DNA of 64,000 nt from Coprinellus micaceus. Its lineage: Eukaryota; Basidiomycota; Agaricomycetes; Agaricales; Psathyrellaceae. This document shows positions 55,129 to 64,000 of this stretch, in pieces. The notes under the pieces are model-generated. The model worked only from the letters and a program-made list of their open reading frames with translations. It did no database searches and had not been told where the DNA came from. Location: NCBI GenBank assembly GCA_951394405.1, contig OX596335.1, positions 3,100,001-3,164,000 of the forward strand. Reading direction: 5' to 3'. Both the position numbers and the translations under genes were made by a program. Position 1 is the stretch's first letter, and every line of letters starts with the position of its first letter.

Positions 55129-56753
55129 CTACTGCTGATCTTCCCACTCGATATCGATCCTCCTGCTCTCAGGCGCAAACCAGAACGGCTTCAACGCCAA
55201 GGGCAGCCTCAATGCCTCCACCTCCCCGTCCTCCCCAATCACAGCTCCGTTCTCCAACAGCGCTACAATCAGGCGGGGGATGGCGGCTGCCGTGCCGTTC
55301 AGCGTGTGTGCGAACGGCAAGCGGGTATCGGCGCCCTCAGCCTTCTTTTCGGTGGGGCGGTATCTAATGTGTAGGCGACGGGACTGGTAGTCCGTGCAGT
55401 TAGAGAGGGAGGAGACTTCACCCCAGGAACCGCGTCCGGGCATCCAGGCTTCCATGTCGTACTTGCGGTATGCACTTGCACCGAGCTCTCCCGAGGGCAT
55501 GTCGAGGATTCTACGGACGCATGAAAAATGAGTATAAAGTAGGGAACAAAAGTAAGGAGACATGACGAACCTGAAATGCAAATTCAATCCCTGTAAGATT
55601 TTAATCTGGATATCCTTCATCTCCTCCATCATTTCCTCGCTCTGTGCCTCCGTGGACACTCCGAACAGCTCCACCTTCGTAAACTGGTGTACCCTATACA
55701 GCCCCCTGGTATCCGCCGACCGAGCCCCAGCTTCTTGCCTGAACGCGTGCCCCACTCCCACATATCTCAGCGGTAGCGTTACCTCAGGGTGAATCTTGTT
55801 CGCAAACATACCAGCCAGAGGGATCTCGGCTGTTCCAGAGAGGATGAGTTGAGGCGCGGATTCGTGGTTGGGTGTTATGTGGTACATGTGTGATACGGGG
55901 GCGTCGCCGATATCCCGAGGTTGGAACCCGCAGCGTACAGCGATGTCCGAGCGGACAACGTCGGGTGTGGTGACTGGAACGAAGCCATGCTTCATAGCGA
56001 TGCTCATCGAATAATTCATCAATGCCATCTCAAGGAGCGCTGCTTCGTTTTTGAGGAAGTACCACGACGAGCCGGTGACCGTCGCCCCAGATTCGAGGTC
56101 GAGAAGGTCGAGCTGCTTGGCGATGGAGACATGGTCACGTTTGGGGTCTGCCTCCACGAATGCGGGCCCGTGTGTTGCGAGTACGCGTGCAGAGGGCTCA
56201 GGTCCAATGGGCACTTGCGGATGGGTGTCGTTGGGGATGTACAGCGCGGCGGCTTGGTACGAAGTTTCAATCGACTGAAGGGCGGCTTGGAGTTTGTGAA
56301 CTTCCTGCTTCAACGCTGACGCTTCTTCCTTAGCCTTCTGTCTCTCTTCATCGTTTGTAGCCTTCCGAATCTTCTCCCCAATGAGGGACTGGAGGTGTCT
56401 TCGTGTGTTGAGTTCCTTGGAGAACTCCTTGGCTTGGTTATAGAGCTTCGCGACGGACTCGATGTCGGCTTGGGGCACTGGGGCGTTACGCGCAACTGAG
56501 TTTTGGATCGTGGAAGCTAGGTTCTCCGCGATGGACTTGTAGTCCAGACGTGGTGGAGGGAGTTCACTGGATACTCCAGCGACGTCGTTCCGGCTCGAAG
56601 ACGCTTTGGAGGATTTATGGCGTCTGCAGAGATTCTTGGCTCGTGGGCCATAGGTTAGGCCAACAGTCACCCATTGACCGAAACGAACATACCAGAGGCC
56701 CTTCGGCTGGATGAGCTCAAAGATCTACAGAGGGGGCGAAGCTGGGAGGACAT
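55129..56753 (-). CDS. Mitochondrial seryl-tRNA synthetase
   Basis: A class II synthetase charging mitochondrial tRNA-Ser. The N-terminal coiled-coil arm is ELNTRRHLQSLIGEKIRKAT and on. Motif 2 is AFRQEAGARSADTRGLYRVH with QFTKVELFG; motif 3 is NGTAAAIPRLIVALLENGAV. Also seen are LSGTAEIPLAGMF and GELGASAYRKYDMEAWMPGR. The start is not obvious because the long frame opens without ATG. A first exon from ATG 56753 (MSSQLRPLCRSLSSSSRRAS) joins through a 53-nt intron (GTATGT...CTAAC...ACGAG) to AKNLCRRHKSSKASSSRN. That gives a basic, Ser-rich, acid-free leader ideal for mitochondrial import. It is divergent from RFC4, with 158 bp between the start codons. Confidence 0.88.
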
Positions 56754-56868
56754 GACGGTAAACGTTGGAAGAGGAGAGCCTCGGCCAGGTCTCGAGTTCG
56801 CGCTGCGTGGCACCGACGGTGATGCCAAATATCGCGGAGGGCATTGTTCCCGAAGTGCCTGTGACGCG

Positions 56869-56874
56869 ACGCGT
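56869..56874. promoter_or_regulatory. MCB-type ACGCGT in the SerRS/RFC4 divergent promoter
   Basis: ACGCGT lies 38 bases before the RFC4 ATG within the shared 158-bp promoter, next to a second ACGCGA at 56864-56869. RFC genes are typical MBF targets in yeasts. The site is seen; the regulation is inferred. Confidence 0.35.
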
Positions 56875-56911
56875 TTTCTGCTTGAACTTCACCACCATCC
56901 AACTCACTCCT

Positions 56912-58425
56912 ATGGCGTCGGCCTCCTCAAGTAAAGGGAAGGGTGCGAATGGGGCATCGTCGACTGAGGCGTACGAACTGCCATGGTGAGTCCTATACTT
57001 GCTACGGGAAGCAGGAGGAAGCTCAAGGATCCATTAGGGTTGAAAAGTATCGACCGCAGGTGTTGGACGACGTGGTGGGCAACGAGGACACGATTGCGCG
57101 GTTAAAGGTCATCGCGAGGGAGGGTAACTGCCCTCACATCATCATCTCCGTGCGTTTTCTAGCCCCATCTCCTGCGATGTAGACCAGCTGACCTTCGTCG
57201 CTCGGCAACGCAGGGCATGCCCGGTATTGGTAAAACGACGAGCATACACTGCTTGGCCCACCAGCTACTTGGGGACGCATATAAGGAAGGCGTTCTGGAG
57301 CTGAACGCATCGGACGAACGGTTCGTGGCCTAAACGTGGCCGAGAAGGAGGAGGTGAACTGACCAGATTGGCAGTGGCATCGACGTCGTCCGGAATAAAA
57401 TCAAAGCTTTCGCACAGAAGAAGGTTACGCTTCCACCCGGGAGACACAAGATTATCATCCTTGATGAGGCGGACAGGTGAATCTCTCTCCCCTTATTGTC
57501 TTACGAACCTATCTTACTGGGATATGAACGCAGCATGACCCCTGGCGCCCAGCAAGCCCTTCGGAGAACAATGGAAATCTTCTCCAACACAACGCGGTTC
57601 TGCCTTGCGTGCAATATGAGCAACAAGATCATAGAGCCTATTCAGAGTCGGTGTGCGATTTTGCGGTATGCCAAGCTGAGGGATCAGGAGATATTGAAAC
57701 GACTGCTGGAGGTTTGCGAAATGGAGAAGGTGTGTTTCGCGCTTCAATCGCGCTCATAACTGGGCTAGATCTCTGACGACTCCACGCTATAGGTGCAATA
57801 TAACGATGATGGACTTACGGCGCTCATCTTCACGGCCGAGGGCGACATGCGTCAGGCAATTAACAACCTTCAATCGACCCACGCTGGGTTCGGCTTCGTT
57901 TCCGGGGACAACGTCTTCAAAGTCTGCGATCAGCCCCACCCCATTATCGTCCAAACCATAATCCGGTCATGCCAGAAGAGCGATGTTGACACCGCGCTGG
58001 AGAAGCTCCATGAGCTCTGGGATCAAGGTTATAGTGCGGTTGATATCGTGGTCACGCTGTTTAGGGTGGCGAAGGCGTTTGACGAGTAAGTTATACACCT
58101 GTTCAATGTGGTGGTGCGGATGTTAGTGGAGGGCCCAGTCTGACTGACGGACTTGTCATTCAGGATGCCGGAGTACACGAAGTTGGAGTATATTAAGGCA
58201 AGTCGAGGGTGCTAATTGAAGCTGCGCTACCGAGTCGGATATTAACCGAACTGTAGGAAATTGGCTTCACCCACATGCGGATATTGGAGGGTGTTGGTAC
58301 GATCGTTCAATTAGCCGGGCTTATTGCGCGGCTATGTAAATTGGTGGGCCCGTCTGCCTTCTGGTTGTATTCTACCTGCTAACATCCGTATGTAGAACGT
58401 ATCTCCCGCACTTCTCAAAGTCTAG
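56912..58425 (+). CDS. RFC4: Replication factor C subunit Rfc4 (human RFC2 type)
   Basis: A clamp-loader AAA+ ATPase subunit that loads PCNA. ATG 56912 starts [20 protein letters not shown]. The core reads [40 protein letters not shown] (Walker A), [20 protein letters not shown] and [20 protein letters not shown] (DEAD). Then come [20 protein letters not shown] (SRC arginine finger), [20 protein letters not shown] and the C-terminal collar, ending [20 protein letters not shown] sequence. SGMPGIGKT and SDERGID fit the Rfc4/RFC2 clade. Eight or more short exons are used; the stop TAG is at 58423-58425. Confidence 0.93.
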
Positions 58426-58604
58426 CGACTCCACCGTCACTGTGTACTTACGGGGAGGGGGATCGGACTTTCTTTGACGCTCTGATTAGGCATCTGCCCC
58501 TAACTCAGTAATCTGATTACTCATCCTTGGGATGGGGTGCTCCTCATTTGCTTTTGCCCTTATACCATGAATTTAACTCGCCGTTTGCTTCTAAACCCAT
58601 CCCA

Positions 58605-59509
58605 ATGTCGACACCAGCGCAAGAATCGGCGGTAACGCGAAGGCTGCAAAGCGTAAAGCATATCATCCTTGTGCTCTCAGGAAAAGGCGGAGTGGGCAAG
58701 TCGAGCGTAACGGCGCAGCTGGCTCTGAGCCTGTATGCCTCGTCGCCGACAGCGCGTGTGGGGATCCTGGATGTGGATCTGACGGGACCTTCGATCCCTC
58801 GAATGTTTGGGGTCGACGATCAGGGAGTGCACCAGAGCACAAGCGGATGGGTGCCTGTGTACGCCGATGGTGCCGGAGCGAGGCTGGCGTGCATGAGCGT
58901 AGGGTTCCTCCTGAAGAAGAAGGGCGATTCCGTTGTTTGGAGAGGACCGAAGAAGAATGGGATGATCAGACAGTTTCTGAGCGATGTGAGGTGGGGAGAT
59001 CTGGACTACCTGGTGATTGATACGCCGCCTGGTGAGTGGAGATAGCGACCCCAATTTATCTGCAGATTCCCTTGCTGACATGGATCGCAGGTACATCGGA
59101 CGAGCACCTGTCGTTGATGGAGCATCTAGCGGGGGTGCACGAGCGTCTGTCTGCGGTTATCGTGACGACACCCCAGGCGGTTGCGCTCATGGATGTGATG
59201 AAGTGCCTGTCGTTTACGCGTGCGGTGAACCTGCCTGTGGTGGGGTTGGTTGAGAATATGAGTGGATACGCATGCCCATGCTGTGGGGTGGTCCACAACG
59301 TGTTCTCGACGGGTGGAGGGGAGGAGATGGCGAAGAAGGAGGAGATTGGGTTCCTGGGCAGCCTGCCCGTCGACACCGAGCTCGTCTCTCTGCTCGACGG
59401 CACGCCAACCAGCCAGACCGAGTTCGCTGTGCTGGAGGGATACAAAAAGACGGCGTCTGCAAAACTGTTCGAGAAGATAGCGGCTGGGGTAGTAGATAAA
59501 CTCACGTAA
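58605..59509 (+). CDS. CFD1: Cytosolic Fe-S cluster assembly ATPase Cfd1 (Nubp2)
   Basis: Cfd1 forms the Cfd1-Nbp35 scaffold that builds 4Fe-4S clusters in the cytosol. ATG 58605 starts [20 protein letters not shown]. The deviant Walker A is [20 protein letters not shown], then [36 protein letters not shown] and [14 protein letters not shown] (split by the single intron 59031-59091). The cluster-binding Cys pair is [14 protein letters not shown]. The length is about 281 residues, normal for Cfd1, and it lacks the N-terminal four-Cys ferredoxin-like motif of Nbp35. It lies 179 bp downstream of RFC4 on the same strand. Confidence 0.93.
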
Positions 59510-59651
59510 AATTCTGCCTCGTTTTCTGAAAGTTGTCCGAAAGGGGAAGACAGAGTCCGGAGGATTGTTCAAGTTGAATGAGCGGCTGCTTCGACGTGAA
59601 TCCCTTCCATGTCCTCTTTCTTTTAACCGCCGACCCTCCTTCTTCTTCTCC

Positions 59652-61614
59652 ATGGACGACCTTCCCTATACCACCGCAGACGAGGACCCCTTCCAAGTTC
59701 TCCCCCCTCCCAGCGCCCTCGCCCGGCCCCAGCCCACCAGCCTCCTCGACAAATGGATACGCCAACAGCAAGCAGAGCTTGTTGAAGACAACGACAACGA
59801 CAACGACAACGACACGGGTGCATCGACACCCGCGAAGCCTAGCACAGAGCCACCGTCGCGTGCTGCAACGCCCACAGCCGCCTTCCTCGCATATCCAGAT
59901 CTGGGCAAGCTTTCTTTGGAGGACGACGTAAACTCAGTCTACAGCTACGACCTAGTGGACGACGACGACCTGCCCAACGCGACAGTCTCCGCACCGCTGC
60001 CTGGCCGTACGCGCACGGTGTTGCGCAGGCGTCGCACGCGGGACAACAGGGTGGCCAGCGTCGCGACGAGCGTCGCGTCTGGCCCACGGTCAGCAGGGAG
60101 TAAACAGACGCACAAAGGCCCTGGCAGGTTCCGTAACCTTAATCTTTCATTTCGTCCGACGAGCTATCCCATGGGCCGTGCTAGTGCCTCCGATGACACT
60201 CAAGCACCCTCTTCGCCCCGGACGTCATCTCGCTTGTCACTTTTTGCTCGCCCCAGGGCTTCAAATACCGCCCGGTCCCCCCAACACGCGCGCTCGGCCA
60301 GCCTTTCCACCCTCCACATGCCCTCCTCGCCTTCCTCTCCCACCCCAAAATCCAAGTCGCCTGCCCAACCATCGCCGGCGTCTCCGTCCCATTCAAAATG
60401 GCGCCCTAGCATCCTCGGCCACTTCTCGCACTCGTCCCAGTCGTCGTTTATACCCCCAGAGGCGATCTATACCCCACCCCGGCCCAGCTTGTCGTCGGGC
60501 GAGACCTCCATGTCTGGCAACAGCGCGACCAAGACGGCAACCACCATGGACAGCGATATGCCACCCACACCGTCGCGACCTTCCTTCCTCGAGTCCCTCC
60601 GCTCAAAAAACAGATCTAGTCTCAGCATCTTCAAGTCTCAAGTCGGCTCATCTACCTCCATATGCTCCCCCTCACGCGGCAACTTTGACGACATCCCTGA
60701 GGCAGGACCCTCGTCAGCCGACCCTTCTGCGCTGCTATCCCCAACCGACCCGCGCCGCATGAGCCCATTCGCATACTCTTCAAGGGGGCAATACGATAAT
60801 TTACTCGACGACGATGAAGATCTCGACTATGACCAGCAGCATTACGTCGCATCGCCGCCTCTACCTCCACCTGCTCTACCTACTCATCACAAACGCGAAT
60901 CAGCTCGTTCCTCAATCAGCTTCTCTTCCCACTTTGGTTCCATAGGCTCGAAAGCGCAGAGACGCAAGAAGAGACTGGTGATTAGTGGTGTCGGTGTACA
61001 TGAGACAAGGAAGTTTGAGGGTGTGAAGCGGTGGTGTGAGGTGAGCTCAACCCCTTTCTTTTTCTTTTTTCTCTCCTCCCTTTGTGGGACGACGCGTTTT
61101 CCCTTGCCCCAGCCCGCGTGGCTAGATTGCGACGCGTTTTCCTCCGGTCCCCAACCCCAGATTCTTTACAGTGTGTGACTGACGACAATTCATTTCCGCT
61201 TCCTCATTCCTTCTTGGGTCCATTCGCGACGACACCCTTTCTACCCGTTTGACCCATTTGCAACGGCACGCGACGACGACAGAACTTTGGCGAGATTAGG
61301 CAAATCACACGTGTTGCGAACGGGGACCTGCATATCGATTTCAGGAGGCCAGAGGTGGCGGACACGGTACGTAATTCTCTCACTCCAGTCTCTATGCAAG
61401 TTGCACTGTGGCCTTGCTGCCTGGGTCTCGCTACCACCAGGCTTGCCTCGCGCTGATCTTCGCTCTCTAATTCCAATCACGCTGCGAACTGTCAAGGAAC
61501 CCTAAAAAAACTAACGAGTCTAAATTCATCCAGGTGTGCCGCGTCCGTGCGAAGGTCTTCATCGCAGGTGTGGGCAGCGTGTACCTTTCTTGGACGACTG
61601 GGGACAAGCGCTAA
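59652..61614 (+). CDS. Unknown disordered protein with C-terminal RRM-like domain, 517 aa
   Basis: Three exons fit exactly in frame: 59652-61040, 61283-61366 and 61534-61614. About 430 N-terminal residues are Ser/Pro/Thr-rich and disordered. They include an (ND)n acidic run from a GACAAC repeat (59787-59810) and a basic patch GRTRTVLRRRRTRDNR. The last 75 residues look folded: RRKKRLVISGVGVHETRKFE, GVKRWCENFGEIRQITRVAN, DLHIDFRRPEVADTVCRV, then AGVGSVYLSWTTGDKR. The order (hydrophobic RNP2-like strand, helix, GEIRQITRV strand, RNP1-like strand, helix) fits a noncanonical RRM. Function is unknown. The first intron (242 nt) is much longer than others nearby. Confidence 0.75.
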
Positions 61615-63780
61615 GCTGCTCGAACGCGTTTTATTGTCTTGTGGTGAGTCTGGGGACATGAACTGCATCGTGCTCATATCTAATCAGGTTTTGGGGGCCG
61701 TCGGTGGTTTTAGATCAGCGCGTGCACGATCGCGTTCAAGCGAGCCTCGCGGCGGCGCTTCTTTGTGAACCCCTGGCCCAAGTTTTTGCGAACATTTTAC
61801 ATCTTCCTCGTCGATCTTCGCGCTCTTCTATTTTGGCTTCTCTCTCTTGTAATCATCGAACCTTTACGAACGCTGTGAAACAGAACGAACGATCCTATAT
61901 GCAAGTGAGTAATTCCGCGTCACATCTGTCTTCCTATATAACATTCATCCTTCGTATTTGTTGTTCTCTTTCCTTGCCCGCGCCACTGTATGACATTCTT
62001 CGTGCTTCTCTCATCGTCCTTTGGATCGCCTTTTCCCTTTTTCATACGCCACCAACTACACTGCCGCTCTCCTCCGTTCACGATGACTGATTTTTGCCGT
62101 TCACTTCTCACAATGCAGGTCTTCTTCAAGCTCCACGATTCCAGCCATCTATGCACACCTATTCTCGACGATCTATCACGCTCCACGACGACTACGCGAC
62201 GCACTATCCGATATCATCATCCTCATCCATCGATACAACGAAACCGAACGATCATACAAAACGAAATTCGAACGCTTCTTCACGCCTGTTTTACGCTCGT
62301 ATACCCACTCCAGTTGACCCGATCTTCTACTCTAGCTATTACCTTTTGAGTTTATCTTTAATACCTTTGACTTTCTTGCGCCGTTCTTCATGTTGTTATC
62401 TAATTTCCTTTTCCCTTCTTTCATGGACGCGATCCGCCCCCTCCCCTTTGATCATCGTTCATATATCCATATATTGCCATCGGCCCTCTTCATTGCACCT
62501 ATACAAGCAAGCTTGCATCCATCCATCCATCCACCTTCCAACCCATTCCTGTTCCTGAATCATCCATCATCCATACCCTTTCAGCCGCATCCGCATTCTC
62601 CTTCATTTCATCGTCACCGTCATTGCATCTTGCATTCCTGCATACCCCCCATTCATCCATCGCATCTTGCCTCGTCGCGTTCCATGTCCACCACATTCCT
62701 CTCCGCCTAATTTTACCTTCTCTGCATTCGTCTTTTCCACCTTGTTGTCTTGTTTCTAGCTTTTCGTGTTTTTGGCACTCAGTCCGTAATCGCAAGTAAC
62801 CCCATCCCATCCTGCCTCGCGCCCTACCCCCGGCCAGCTCCCAGCGAGCTGTACCATAATCTCAATCCCCTCCCAACCCGCCTTGACCTCGCCTATGTAT
62901 GCACCCTCCCTCCAAAAGTTGAAAATCTTAATGTTGTCTCGTGGTCGCCTGTGTTGTACCGGTACCTACATACCCCCTGAAATGAATCGTAGCCTTATGC
63001 ATGTTTATTTGGTGGTGACTTACTCTGTTTTTTTTTTTTCGTGGTACTAGGCACCGTTGAACATTGAAGCCAACACAGGCACTTTGCAAGGGGACCGAAG
63101 AGCCTGACGTCGGGTGCACGCAATGGCAGAATTGATGGCAGCTCACGAATAGGCGCCCGAACCTGTCTCATTTAGGGGCGCTTACCAGAAACGCAATGTC
63201 CAAGACAAGAATCTTCTTTTGGCCTCTTTTGGCATTGCTGCTGCTTTGAGGAGTGTTTTTGGAACGTGCTCTCCTCCAATAACCCAAAAAAGGCGTAGCT
63301 ATACACTCGATGCCCGGCTTGTTTTTTGTTTTTGACGCGCTCAGATCCACCACCTCGTTGGTCCTCGAAATCACCCTTTTTCTGCGTTCAGTATCAGTAT
63401 CTATATACCAGATAAGGTGAAGTGGAGCGATCACTTCTCTATGGGCTTTCAATAGTCCATTTCAAGCCCGAGCAACGACAGCCAATCCTAGACTCGTAAC
63501 CAGTGCCCTCTGAACCTGGGAGGTTAAGAACAAGTTCTTTCGCGAAGCGGGACCTCGTCGGAGGGCTGAGCTCCGCGCGATTAATTAATAGCGTCGCCCG
63601 GTATAGAGGGCCAGGTCACATGTCCAAGCCAATCCCTAGATTGTGCGACGCAGCGCTGTGGGGGTAAATCTATGATGCAATGGGGTGTACGATATACAAC
63701 GGACGTCCGGAAGTAGAATACGGATACACTGTCCGTAACAGATACGAAAAGGATGGAGACATGGATTGAACGGCGCTTCG
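61615..63780. other. 2.2-kb pyrimidine-rich gap without a supported gene
   Basis: No protein gene or RNA gene was recognised. It contains T/C-rich tracts, a (CATC)n microsatellite at 62516-62533 and a poly-T run near 63031. The 3' untranslated region of the preceding gene likely extends into it. Many overlapping short frames are low-complexity and lack splice logic. Confidence 0.5.
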
Positions 63781-64000
63781 TCAATTCCTCTTCAGCGTCA
63801 ACTTCAACTTCGGCCCCGTCGACCCGCTTGGCGTCCCAGGCCCCATATCCTCGTCCATCGCACTCATGGGCGGGCTTGTAGCCAGTGGACTGGGGACGGC
63901 AGCAGGGAAGCCGAAGCTTGTTCCCCTGTTGAAAGCAGCTGACATCGGCGGCGGCGGGCTTGTAGCCGGGATACTTGCAGACGAGCTGGCACCAGGCGGT
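63781..64000 (-). CDS. 3' end of an unknown minus-strand gene (partial)
   Basis: The minus-strand frame open across the window edge reads ASSSASIPATSPPPPMSAAF, then FGFPAAVPSPLATSPPMSAM, then an acidic DEDMGPG, and ends KLKLTLKRN before TGA at 63783-63781. The Pro/Ser-rich tail with a terminal basic KLKLTLKR motif is seen in some chromatin proteins, but too little is present to name it. Confidence 0.55.
   Translation of the reverse strand, partial: PPGASSSASIPATSPPPPMSAAFNRGTSFGFPAAVPSPLATSPPMSAMDEDMGPGTPSGSTGPKLKLTLKRN

Noticed and set aside
62390..62710. His/Pro/Ser-rich frames in the 2-kb gap
   Set aside because: They arise from CATC-type low-complexity DNA; there is no start context, splice logic or family match.

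Overview
The window reads as nuclear DNA of a filamentous basidiomycete, most likely an Agaricomycete. Genes are densely packed on both strands and almost all are split by short introns of about 50-70 bases with CTRAY-type branch points. The gene set is fungal: PacC pH regulator, Zn2Cys6 activator, Sec3, Lsb5, Cwc25, Cfd1. I do not assign a genus. I found no CRISPR array, rRNA or convincing tRNA.

Layout. 1-3881 is the 3' part of exocyst SEC3. 3991-4897 (-) is a TB2/DP1/HVA22 membrane protein. 5106-8589 is a Zn2Cys6 regulator. 8973-11106 is a ThrE/Prm10-type transporter. 11312-13649 is the ribosome-biogenesis GTPase LSG1. 13843-15979 is an FHA-domain checkpoint-type kinase. 16104-17284 (-) is S-formylglutathione hydrolase. 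17674-18852 is an RNase III-like/dsRBD protein with lost catalytic residues. It meets tail to tail a SPO11-like Toprim region on the minus strand (18656-19620). 19750-22029 is a repeat-rich island with nested inverted repeats. 22030-26322 is a SNF2/RING helicase. 27376-30280 (-) is an unknown Ser/Pro-rich protein, and 30831-31802 (-) a voltage-sensor-like membrane protein. 32012-33470 is CWC25 and 33695-35319 the meiotic recombinase DMC1. 35669-36336 (-) is RPB6. 37351-40853 is a multi-RRM protein. 41933-44355 (-) is PacC/Rim101. 44496-45215 (-) is a myosin regulatory light chain, and 45911-46930 (-) a short-chain dehydrogenase. 47669-49189 is a secreted PLC-like protein with a probable GPI anchor. 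49459-50648 (-) is UTP11. 50921-52383 is a FAR1/WRKY-GCM1-like zinc-finger protein with a polyQ run. 52846-54956 is LSB5. 55129-56753 (-) is mitochondrial seryl-tRNA synthetase, divergent from RFC4 (56912-58425). CFD1 follows (58605-59509), then an unknown protein ending in an RRM-like fold (59652-61614). The last 220 bases hold the 3' end of a minus-strand gene.

Most genes are housekeeping and do not form one pathway. Two themes stand out. First, three genes of meiotic or checkpoint character (FHA kinase, SPO11-like region, DMC1) lie within about 22 kb. Second, the pacC upstream region carries six copies of the PacC target hexamer in 101 bp, a strong autoregulation signature. The window also shows unusual splicing: 8-nt micro-exons, an apparent ATG-only first exon, GC-AG introns, and one kinase intron whose 5' end reads GGAAGT instead of GTAAGT.
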